DNA of 64,000 nt from an uncultured Cedecea sp. (lineage in GTDB: Bacteria > Pseudomonadota > Gammaproteobacteria > Enterobacterales > Enterobacteriaceae). The DNA lies in assembly GCF_947498825.1 (NCBI RefSeq), contig NZ_CANMLV010000005.1, positions 62,001-126,000 of the forward strand. Reading direction: 5' to 3'. Below the pieces are notes generated by a model. It was not told where the DNA came from. It worked only from the letters and a program-made list of their open reading frames with translations, and did not search any database. The first letter of the stretch is position 1; each line of letters begins with the position of its first letter. A program made the position numbers and the translations under genes. Below are positions 36,702 through 44,575 of the stretch, in pieces.

Positions 36702-37786
36702 ACAGAGAGCAACTGATGAACACCCTGGGGAGCGTAGTACAAGGGTTCTGTCGCCTGAAAAACCTGCATGACATAGGCCAGAATGATGGCTTCACTATTC
36801 ACTTTGAGGAGTGGGAGTGGGAAGTGGGTATCGGGCTGTATGGCTTCTGGCATTATGCTGAATTTAAAAAAGATACCGGGCTAAAACAAGCAGTACTCAA
36901 CTGGTATGAAAAGCAGATAGCCAAAGGACTACCAGAGATTCAAATTAATACCACCTCACCAATGATAGTCCTGGCCTTGCTGGCCGGAGAATATCAGCGC
37001 CCAGACCTGCTGCAAAGAGTCAACGCCTGGGCTGACGCCCTGCTGCGTGATTTGCCAAGAACGGAAGAAGGTGGCCTGCAACATGTTGTCAAAGAGCAGG
37101 CCAATACAGGCCAACTCTGGGATGATACGCTCTTTATGACTGGCTTGTTTCTGGGCGTTGCTGGCGTGGTACTAAAACGTCGTGATTTAATTGATGAAGC
37201 GGAATATCAGTTTCTGCTTCATACCCGCTACCTTAGCGATCCGGCAAGCGGACTCTGGTATCACGGCTGGACCTTCGTCGACAAACACCATTTTGCCGGT
37301 GTTTTCTGGGGCCGCGGTAACGCCTGGATAACCATGGTTATTCCCGAATTTATTGCTCTGCTGGGAGAAAATCTTTCTCCATCTATACGCCATTTCCTGA
37401 CACAGGTCGTCGTCCGGCAGGTCGATACCCTGTGTGCGCTACAAGCTAAAAATGGCATGTGGCACACCGTGCTCGATGACCCCATGTCACCACAGGAATC
37501 ATCCGCCACAGCAGCCATCGCCTACGGCATATTGCGCGGTGTACGTATGGGTATTCTGGATAAAGCAGTAAGCGTTTATGCGCTACGTGCATTTAACGCC
37601 GTGATGGCGCGCATTGATGAAAAAGGCATTGTTCTCGAAGCATCGCGCGGCACCATGCTGGGCTGGGATATTCAGTATTACTGCGATATTGCCATGGCCC
37701 CTGTTCCCTATGCTCAGGCCTTAACCATGTTGCTACTACTGGAGACAGAACAAGGCAACTGGCTGAGCGATATAAAACCTCTGTGA
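36698..37786 (+). CDS. GH105/GH88-family unsaturated uronyl hydrolase
   Basis: 362-residue alpha/alpha-barrel hydrolase. Such enzymes remove unsaturated uronic acids, created by polysaccharide lyases, from the non-reducing end of oligosaccharides. The family blocks are clear: WDDTLFMTGLFLGVAG with the catalytic-type Asp near residue 141, LWYHGWTF, GVFWGRGNAWITM, and SSATAAIAYGILRGV. No signal peptide, so it acts in the cytoplasm. Coupled by ATGA to the preceding gene and followed by the PTS gene, implying that the substrate enters through the PTS. YteR/YesR are the best-known relatives; the actual sugar is unknown. Confidence 0.85.
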   Translation: MNREQLMNTLGSVVQGFCRLKNLHDIGQNDGFTIHFEEWEWEVGIGLYGFWHYAEFKKDTGLKQAVLNWYEKQIAKGLPEIQINTTSPMIVLALLAGEYQRPDLLQRVNAWADALLRDLPRTEEGGLQHVVKEQANTGQLWDDTLFMTGLFLGVAGVVLKRRDLIDEAEYQFLLHTRYLSDPASGLWYHGWTFVDKHHFAGVFWGRGNAWITMVIPEFIALLGENLSPSIRHFLTQVVVRQVDTLCALQAKNGMWHTVLDDPMSPQESSATAAIAYGILRGVRMGILDKAVSVYALRAFNAVMARIDEKGIVLEASRGTMLGWDIQYYCDIAMAPVPYAQALTMLLLLETEQGNWLSDIKPL

Positions 37787-37825
37787 CCTCATCTTCTAAG
37801 ACTGATAGCCTGGAGATAATAATAA

Positions 37826-39469
37826 ATGAAAAAACGCAATATCATGGGTGCCTTTCAGATTTTTGGTGGCGCAATGGCCGTCCCGATAGCCTTTCTGCCC
37901 TTTACCGGCTTGCTGCTGGCCGTCACCAATATTCTTACGATGCCGAGTATCATGGGGGAACTTGCCAGTCCGGATTCCAATTTTTATAAAGTGATGACTC
38001 TGCTGAAGTCCGGTGGCTGGACAATTTTCCGTAATTTCCCACTGTTATTCTGTATGGCGCTACCTATTGGCCTGGCAAAATCAGCTCAGGCGCGTGCCGC
38101 CCTGGTTGCCTTATTCTCCTATATGGCATTCAACTATTTCACCAACGGTATGCTCACGTTTTGGGGTGCTGATTTTGGTGTTGATTTTAACCAGGAAGTG
38201 GGCGGTCAAAGTGGACTCGCCCTGGTAGGCGGAATCAAAACACTGGATACCAGTATTGTCTTTTCACTGCTGGTGGGTGGAATCGTCACCTGGATCCATA
38301 ACCGCTTTTTTGACAAAAAATTGCACGACTACCTCGCCATTTTTCAGGGTATGGCGTTGGTGTTTATTATTGCCTTCTTTACCATGATCCCGCTGGCTTA
38401 CCTGACCTGCCTTATCTGGCCTAAAGTGCAGTTAGGTATCAATGCCATGCAAACTTTCTATATTGAAGCGGATGTTTTCGGTATCGGACTGTTCGCTTTT
38501 GTGGAACGTATTCTGGTACCAACCGGATTACACCGCTTTGTTTACTTCCCGTTCTTCTTTGGCCCTGCGGTCGTGGATGGCGGTTTGTACACACACTGGA
38601 TTGAAAACGTCTCAACTTATGCGGCATCAACCGTACCATTACGCGAGCAGTTCCCGCAGGGGGGATATTCACTCTACGGTAATATCAGTGTCTTCTGTTC
38701 ACTGGGTGCCGGATTAGCGATTTATGCCACCGCAAATAAGAGTCAGAAAAAAGTGGTCGCAGCCCTGGTGATCCCAGCGATCATTACCGCGATGAGTGTC
38801 GGGATCACAGAACCTATCGAATTTACCTATCTGTTTATTTCACCTCTGCTTTATTTACTGAATGCCTTGATCGGGGCTGTGCTCTGTATGGTGCTTTATC
38901 TTGCCGGTGTTGTCGGTTTTATGGGCGGCGGAATGAACGATATGATCCTGTTTAACTGGATCTTCTATTCACAAAATCACGCCCATTTGATCTGGATCCA
39001 TCTGGCTATCGGCTTTGGCTTTGCTGCAATAAACTTTGCCGTTTTCCGTTATGTCATTCTGCGATTCAATATCATGACACCGGGACGCGGTGAAGAAGGT
39101 CAAGAAGTTCGTCTTTATTCGAAACAGGATTACCGTGATAAGCAGGCAGCTGTCCCTGCGGTGTCCCGTGGGAAGTCATCCGATCAGGAAAAGGCTATCG
39201 CGATTCTGCGCTGCGTGGGTGGCAGCAATAACGTTGATACTATCAGTAACTGTCAGACCCGATTGCGTCTGGTGATTAATGATCCTGCTCTGGTGGCGGA
39301 TGATGCAACGTTAAAGCAGGCAGGAGCATTGGGTGTCGTGCGTAAAGGCCATAATCTGCAGATTATTATTGGTCTGTCAGTCAGCGTACTGCGCGAATAC
39401 TTTGAACAAGAAGTGATAGCAGAACGGGCTGCTGTTCAAGATAAAACCGACCCGGCATTTGCTAAATAG
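37826..39469 (+). CDS. PTS sugar permease EIICB (glucose/maltose family, MalX-like)
   Basis: 547-residue PTS permease that imports and phosphorylates a sugar. The EIIC part (about 1-420) has about ten hydrophobic segments with the family stretch FVERILVPTGLHRFVYFPFF and GITEPIEFTYLF. A linker leads to the EIIB domain, whose phosphorylated Cys lies in ISNCQTRLRL near residue 476. There is no EIIA domain, so it probably uses EIIA-Glc (Crr) encoded elsewhere, which suits CRP control. GGAGA precedes the ATG. It resembles MalX, but the neighbours point to a uronic-acid-containing oligosaccharide rather than maltose. Confidence 0.9.
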   Translation: MKKRNIMGAFQIFGGAMAVPIAFLPFTGLLLAVTNILTMPSIMGELASPDSNFYKVMTLLKSGGWTIFRNFPLLFCMALPIGLAKSAQARAALVALFSYMAFNYFTNGMLTFWGADFGVDFNQEVGGQSGLALVGGIKTLDTSIVFSLLVGGIVTWIHNRFFDKKLHDYLAIFQGMALVFIIAFFTMIPLAYLTCLIWPKVQLGINAMQTFYIEADVFGIGLFAFVERILVPTGLHRFVYFPFFFGPAVVDGGLYTHWIENVSTYAASTVPLREQFPQGGYSLYGNISVFCSLGAGLAIYATANKSQKKVVAALVIPAIITAMSVGITEPIEFTYLFISPLLYLLNALIGAVLCMVLYLAGVVGFMGGGMNDMILFNWIFYSQNHAHLIWIHLAIGFGFAAINFAVFRYVILRFNIMTPGRGEEGQEVRLYSKQDYRDKQAAVPAVSRGKSSDQEKAIAILRCVGGSNNVDTISNCQTRLRLVINDPALVADDATLKQAGALGVVRKGHNLQIIIGLSVSVLREYFEQEVIAERAAVQDKTDPAFAK

Positions 39470-39481
39470 GAGCTGCCAGCA

Positions 39482-41566
39482 ATGAAATATCATTTTTTAT
39501 CAGGTGCGCTTCTGCTAATAACCGGTAGTACCACCGGACTGGCGCAATCCACCACACCACATCAGGTGGCATTTATGCCTGATATTCACTTTCATGATGT
39601 GTATGGTGAATTTAAAGATGGCAGTTTTCATGGTCTGGAGAATAGCCAAAGTGGCAAACAGGCGACTATCCGTACCATGTATGCCCAGCTCACATCAACA
39701 CGGTTGTTCAATGAAAACTACTTTGCCCTGCGTGCAGCGCTGGATGATGCCGGTCGTAAAGGTGTAAAAATTATTGCACTGCCTGGTGACTTCAGTGACG
39801 ACGGGCAGTCGGTCCATCTGCGTGGTCTGGTAAAAGTACTGCATGAATATGAGCAAAAATATGGCATGCGCTTTTTCGCTACGCCAGGCAATCACGATCC
39901 TAATCGCCCTTTTGATATGCCGGGTGGTAAAAGTGATTATCTGGGTGAAGGGGGGAGAAATCAGGCCATTTATAGCCGGGGAATGAAAGCCTGTAAAACC
40001 TATAGCGGGGAAAGTGCCGTACTGGATACGGGTGAAGAGCTACCGGTAATTTGTAGTGAAGAAGTCGCTCACCGCGGCTATGAATACATTCTCGGTACTA
40101 TGGCAGATTTTGGTCTGGACCCACGTGAACAGGATATCTACTGGGAAACGCCCTACAGCAACTATAAGTACAACGAATACAGCTATGCCAAAGCCCAAAA
40201 AGCCAGCCTGTTTGCCGAACGCCAATATGAAATTTGTGCTCAGGGAACCGGCGGGAGTTATCGCCAGGCAGATTACGGTCCCTGTTTTAACGTGACCGAT
40301 AGCAGCTATCTGGTCGAGCCTGTTCCCGGCTTATGGCTGATGGCGGTGGATGCAAACGTCTATCTGCCTAAAACGGATGCAGACCCGTCACATGCCAGTG
40401 CGGTAAGTTTCTCCGGTTCCGGTGATGCCGGGTATAACAAAATGCTGACGCATAAACAGCAAACCATCGCCTGGATGGCTTCGGTCGCCAAGCGTGCGAA
40501 AGAGCAGAACAAGACCCTGTTAACCTTCAGCCATTTCCCGATGGTGGAATTTGATAACGGTGCTGCCCCTGAGCTTGCAGCTATCTTCGGCAAAGGAAAG
40601 TTTCAGCTAAAACGCGCCCCACAGGAAGACACTTCCCATGCGCTGGCGAAAACCGGCATTGGTATTCATATTGGCGGTCATATGCATTTCAATGATACAG
40701 GGGTGCGCAAATATGATGATGGCTCGATACTGTTTAATATTCAGGCTCCTTCTATGGCAGCTTATGTTCCCGCCTATAAGATAGTCAGCACCCAAAGTCC
40801 AGTTACCATGACAGTAAAAACCGTGGTACTGGATAAAGTGCCGCAGTTTAATGAACTGTTCGAACACTATCAGACTGAGTGGGATCACTTACAGGCAACA
40901 CATTCGCCGAAATTGTGGAATAAAGATATTTTGCAGGCCAGTAATTACTATGATTTTACCAACTGGCATATTCGCGAACTGGCGCGTCTGCGTTTTATTC
41001 CCGATGAATGGCCTTGTGCCATCCGTCAGCAACTATTCAGTCTGAATGGGGCGGATATGTTAATTCTGAGTCAGCTTGATAACCACACGCCTTATCAAGA
41101 GATCATGAAAACACCGCTGCCAGCGGAAAATAAGGTCTGTGATAAAGGAGAAACGCCTGAGCGAGTCAATGTCGCACAACATTACCTGCAAAAAGATAAC
41201 CAGAAATGGCTGACCGCCCAAGAAAGAGCAGAAAAACTGGCACATGATGCAGGAATGCAGTTAGCGGATTTCAGTGACTGGGATGGCTATGCGCTGGCAA
41301 CAGATGTTTATCGACTGCGTAATGCTGATGAACTGGCGCTGGCAGATATTTCACCCCAGCGTTTACGGCAATACCAATTACTGACGCGTCAGTTAGCTCA
41401 GAGCTTACCAGCAAACCCTGAGAAACTCTCCGCCCATGACAGTTTTGAGACCGTCTTCCGCTTACGTTTTGCGAGTCTTTTTTCAGTGATTGATAAATAC
41501 CTGCACGGCGCACCGTCGAAAAATTTCTCTCTCAATACGGCGACAGGTGAGATTCACTCCCTTTAA
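39482..41566 (+). CDS. Periplasmic metallophosphoesterase
   Basis: 694-residue calcineurin-like phosphoesterase with a Sec signal (about residues 1-21, LLLITGSTTGLAQ). All metal-binding motifs are visible: PDIHFHD near 31, LPGDFSDDG near 100, ATPGNHDPNR near 136, FSHFPM near 350 and GGHMHFND near 398. The extra C-terminal region of about 230 residues is helical and unassigned. AGGAG lies before the ATG, 12 bases after the PTS gene, and a strong terminator follows, so it is the last gene of the CRP-linked operon. It may dephosphorylate a phospho-sugar or phosphodiester-linked glycan outside the cytoplasm, making sugar for the PTS. This role is inference. Confidence 0.88.
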   Translation: MKYHFLSGALLLITGSTTGLAQSTTPHQVAFMPDIHFHDVYGEFKDGSFHGLENSQSGKQATIRTMYAQLTSTRLFNENYFALRAALDDAGRKGVKIIALPGDFSDDGQSVHLRGLVKVLHEYEQKYGMRFFATPGNHDPNRPFDMPGGKSDYLGEGGRNQAIYSRGMKACKTYSGESAVLDTGEELPVICSEEVAHRGYEYILGTMADFGLDPREQDIYWETPYSNYKYNEYSYAKAQKASLFAERQYEICAQGTGGSYRQADYGPCFNVTDSSYLVEPVPGLWLMAVDANVYLPKTDADPSHASAVSFSGSGDAGYNKMLTHKQQTIAWMASVAKRAKEQNKTLLTFSHFPMVEFDNGAAPELAAIFGKGKFQLKRAPQEDTSHALAKTGIGIHIGGHMHFNDTGVRKYDDGSILFNIQAPSMAAYVPAYKIVSTQSPVTMTVKTVVLDKVPQFNELFEHYQTEWDHLQATHSPKLWNKDILQASNYYDFTNWHIRELARLRFIPDEWPCAIRQQLFSLNGADMLILSQLDNHTPYQEIMKTPLPAENKVCDKGETPERVNVAQHYLQKDNQKWLTAQERAEKLAHDAGMQLADFSDWDGYALATDVYRLRNADELALADISPQRLRQYQLLTRQLAQSLPANPEKLSAHDSFETVFRLRFASLFSVIDKYLHGAPSKNFSLNTATGEIHSL

Positions 41567-41573
41567 CAGGGCT

Positions 41574-41620
41574 GAGGATGATATGGATTGCTATAGGCCA
41601 TATCATCCTCTTTTCGTTTT
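41574..41620 (+). terminator. Terminator of the carbohydrate operon
   Basis: GAGGATGATATGG (41574-41586) pairs perfectly with CCATATCATCCTC (41598-41610), followed by TTTTCGTTTT. The stem is 13 bp. Confidence 0.95.
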
Positions 41621-41684
41621 ACTTGGCAGTCTGTGGTCTGACACAGCATAATAGAAATGTTGAATAATAATTATTGCCATTTCT

Positions 41685-42566
41685 ATGAATATTTCACTCA
41701 GTCGCCGACATTTTTTACTGCTTTCTGCCAGCGCTTCTCTGGCTGCAATGTTACCTGAAATGTCTTATGCCGCTCAGCCGGACACCACCAGGATTATTGC
41801 GCTTGAATGGCGACCCATTGAGATGCTTATCGCCTGCGGTGTGATGCCTATGGGAGTGGCCGATAAACAAAACTACCACCGCTGGGTTTCTGAACCAGCA
41901 CTGCCTGAGTCAGTGATTGACGTCGGGTTACGTAATGAACCTAACTATGAATTGATGTCTCGTATGCAGCCCTCCCTTTTCGTGATTTCTTCAGGTTTTG
42001 GGCTCGGAGCAAAAGAACTTGCTACTATTGCCCCTTGCTGGGAAACCTCATTTTATGATGAACACGGACATCCTTTAACGCTGCTTGAAACCGAGATTTT
42101 GCGCTTAGGAACAGTTCTGGGGGCCGAATCTGAGGCGAAAAATCATCTTGAGCATTTTCATCACCATATTGATAAAACCAAAGCCATGCTTCCTCCAGTG
42201 AACAAACCATTGGTTATTTTTTCCTTCCTTGATAGTCAGCGGGTAATGATTTTTGGTCAGCAGAGTTTGTTTAACGATCTGTTAAGTCGTCTTGGACTGC
42301 ACAATGCATGGGACGGTAAAACTAATCGTTGGGGAAGTGCGATTGTCGGTATTGAAACATTAGTCAATCTTGAAGGCGCTATCGGTCTGTGTTTAACCCA
42401 TGGAGATGACGATCCGGTTTACTCTCTCGCGGGCTCTGCACTGTGGCAAGTGATGCCCTTCGTTCGCGACAAACAATTGCATTTGCTGCCTGCGGTCTGG
42501 TTCTATGGTGGCAGTTATTCGGCTATGCGGTTTTGTGATTTATTGCCGGAGGCTCTGTGCGTCTAG
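41685..42566 (+). CDS. fhuD: FhuD-like hydroxamate siderophore-binding protein
   Basis: 293-residue periplasmic binding protein for ferric hydroxamates, aligned with E. coli FhuD: RIIALEWRPIEMLIACGVMP, VSEPALPESVIDVGLRNEPN, IFGQQSLFNDLLSRLG, and LHLLPAVWFYGGSYSAMRF. The signal carries twin arginines (LSRRHFLLL), suggesting Tat export, then a hydrophobic stretch ending SYAAQ. No clear ribosome site precedes the ATG; an A+T-rich palindrome (AATAATAATTATT) lies just upstream and could include a weak Fur site. The stop overlaps the fhuB start. The ATPase gene fhuC is not in this cluster. Confidence 0.9.
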   Translation: MNISLSRRHFLLLSASASLAAMLPEMSYAAQPDTTRIIALEWRPIEMLIACGVMPMGVADKQNYHRWVSEPALPESVIDVGLRNEPNYELMSRMQPSLFVISSGFGLGAKELATIAPCWETSFYDEHGHPLTLLETEILRLGTVLGAESEAKNHLEHFHHHIDKTKAMLPPVNKPLVIFSFLDSQRVMIFGQQSLFNDLLSRLGLHNAWDGKTNRWGSAIVGIETLVNLEGAIGLCLTHGDDDPVYSLAGSALWQVMPFVRDKQLHLLPAVWFYGGSYSAMRFCDLLPEALCV

Positions 42567-44494
42567 TCAGTGCGTTAGTGTGTGCATTCGCGCTTTTTTT
42601 AACCGGCGTTAACTTTGTACAACTTCTCCCGGCTGCTCAATGGTGGCAAGCAGTTTCAGCTCCTGAAGTGACACAAGTCCAACAAATGCTTTTCCATTAC
42701 AGTCTGCTACCGAGGACAGTCTTAGCCTTAATTGCGGGTGCCGGTCTTGGCCTTGCCGGATGCCTGTTCCAGCATATTTTGCGTAATCCACTCGCAGAGC
42801 CTGCTACGCTCGGTGTTGCCTCGGGTGCTCAGCTTGGCCTTACGCTGGCGACACTATTATGGGTGCAATCCACAGAAACTGAACGTCAGCTGGCTGCTTT
42901 GGCGGGTGCGGTATTAGTAGGCGGGATCGTTTTAGCGACGGCCTGGGGTAAACGAATGTCCCCTGTCACGCTGATACTCGCCGGTCTGATTATGGGGCTG
43001 TATTGTGGCGCCGTGAAAAGTGTACTGACGCTGTTTAACCATGAAAGACTACAAAATGTCTTTATCTGGAGCAGTGGGATGCTGAACCAGTATGACTGGT
43101 CAGCAGTGACCTTTTTATGGCCGCGCCTGCTGATTATTACGCTCTGTATTCTGCTACTGATCCGCCCTCTGAGCCTGCTTTCTCTGGATGACAGTGTGTT
43201 ACGAGGTCTCGGGTTAAAACTGACCTTAGTCCGGGTGGTCGGTTTACTTTTTGCTATCGTTATCAGTGCACTGCTGGTCAGCCGCATCGGTATCATTGGC
43301 TTTATTGGTCTTTTTGCACCCACCATTGCAGGGCTGCTGGGGGTACGTCGCTTTCTACCGCGCCTATTCGCTTCTATGTTGGCTGGTGCGCTACTGCTAC
43401 TTATCAGCGATCAGCTAGTGATTTGGATGAGCCGTGTATGGCTAACCTTACCCACCGGGGCGATTACCGCCTTTATTGGCGCCCCACTGATGCTTGCCCT
43501 GTTACCGAAATTAAAACACCGCCGACTCAGCACTGAAGCGGTTCCTGCTCCGGCAGTTGAGCATCGTCTGAGTATCAATCTGGTCGCCATTTCGCTCATA
43601 TTACTCTGTGTTACTGTCTTGCTTGCTCTGGGTCTGGGGCGTGAAAGTGAAGGCTGGTTCTTTAGCTTACAAGAGATGTGGCAATGGCGCTGGCCACGCG
43701 TACTTGCGGCTCTGGCTGCCGGAGCGATGCTCGCCGCGGCAGGGATGTTGGTTCAGCGTATGACCGGTAACCCGATGGCCAGTCCTGAAGTACTGGGGGT
43801 CAGCAGTGGAGCAGCCTGCGCTATCGTTATTTTAGCCTTAGTCGCACCAGGCAGTAGCATAGCCTGGCAACTGCCTGCCGGTTTTTCCGGCGCAGCACTT
43901 ACGCTGTTATTAATGGTGCTCTTGACCCGGAGTGGACTTTCCCCGACCCGATTGCTGCTGACTGGCGTGGCGCTGAGTACCGTATTTGCCACGTTCCTGA
44001 CACTCTATCTCGCCAGCGGAGACCCTCAGGTCGGTAAAATATTAACCTGGATATCCGGCTCAACATGGAAAGTTACAGCTGAACAAGCGTTACTGAGCGG
44101 AGTCATGGCACTGGTGGTGATTAGCGCTATCCCGTTAGTGCGTCGCTGGCTGACATTACTGCCTTTAGGTGAGGAAGCGGCGCGTTCACAAGGTGTGAAC
44201 CTTACCCGCTCAAGGCTGATAATCCTGATGATAGCGGCAGTGCTGGTTGCTGCTGCCACACTCTGCGTAGGTCCACTCAGCTTTATTGGTCTGATGGCCC
44301 CTCATATGGCACGAATGCTCGGTTTCAGACGAACAATGCCGCAGTTATTTACAGCAGTATTACTGGGTATGGGGCTGATGCTGATAGCGGACTGGCTGGG
44401 CCGAACGTTGCTTTTCCCTTTTCAAATTCCAGCGGGTTTACTCGCCACGCTTTGTGGTGGGCCTTATTTTGTCTGGCTGCTACGTAAAAACTGA
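42557..44494 (+). CDS. fhuB: FhuB-like double permease for ferric hydroxamates
   Basis: 645-residue inner-membrane permease made of two BtuC/FecCD-type halves, each with the family blocks (LGVASGAQLGLTLA and LGVSSGAACAIVI; GFIGLFAPTIAGLLG and SFIGLMAPHMARMLG). It corresponds to FhuB in length and duplication. The start is GTG at 42557, with GGAGG 5 bases upstream, inside the fhuD 3' end. It forms the transporter with FhuD, but the ATPase FhuC must come from elsewhere in the genome. Confidence 0.93.
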   Translation: MRLVSALVCAFALFLTGVNFVQLLPAAQWWQAVSAPEVTQVQQMLFHYSLLPRTVLALIAGAGLGLAGCLFQHILRNPLAEPATLGVASGAQLGLTLATLLWVQSTETERQLAALAGAVLVGGIVLATAWGKRMSPVTLILAGLIMGLYCGAVKSVLTLFNHERLQNVFIWSSGMLNQYDWSAVTFLWPRLLIITLCILLLIRPLSLLSLDDSVLRGLGLKLTLVRVVGLLFAIVISALLVSRIGIIGFIGLFAPTIAGLLGVRRFLPRLFASMLAGALLLLISDQLVIWMSRVWLTLPTGAITAFIGAPLMLALLPKLKHRRLSTEAVPAPAVEHRLSINLVAISLILLCVTVLLALGLGRESEGWFFSLQEMWQWRWPRVLAALAAGAMLAAAGMLVQRMTGNPMASPEVLGVSSGAACAIVILALVAPGSSIAWQLPAGFSGAALTLLLMVLLTRSGLSPTRLLLTGVALSTVFATFLTLYLASGDPQVGKILTWISGSTWKVTAEQALLSGVMALVVISAIPLVRRWLTLLPLGEEAARSQGVNLTRSRLIILMIAAVLVAAATLCVGPLSFIGLMAPHMARMLGFRRTMPQLFTAVLLGMGLMLIADWLGRTLLFPFQIPAGLLATLCGGPYFVWLLRKN

Positions 44495-44539
44495 GCGTAA
44501 TATCTCTACCTTTTGGTATATGATAACGACAATCTTAAA

Positions 44540-44558
44540 GTGAATCACTATCATTACC
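44540..44558. promoter_or_regulatory. Probable Fur box before the receptor gene
   Basis: GTGAATCACTATCATTACC matches the 19-base Fur consensus at 13 positions by hand alignment. ATGATAACGACAATC just upstream looks like a second partial site. It lies 17 bases before the receptor ATG, consistent with iron repression. Confidence 0.6.
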
Positions 44559-44575
44559 ATTAACAGGACATTGCT

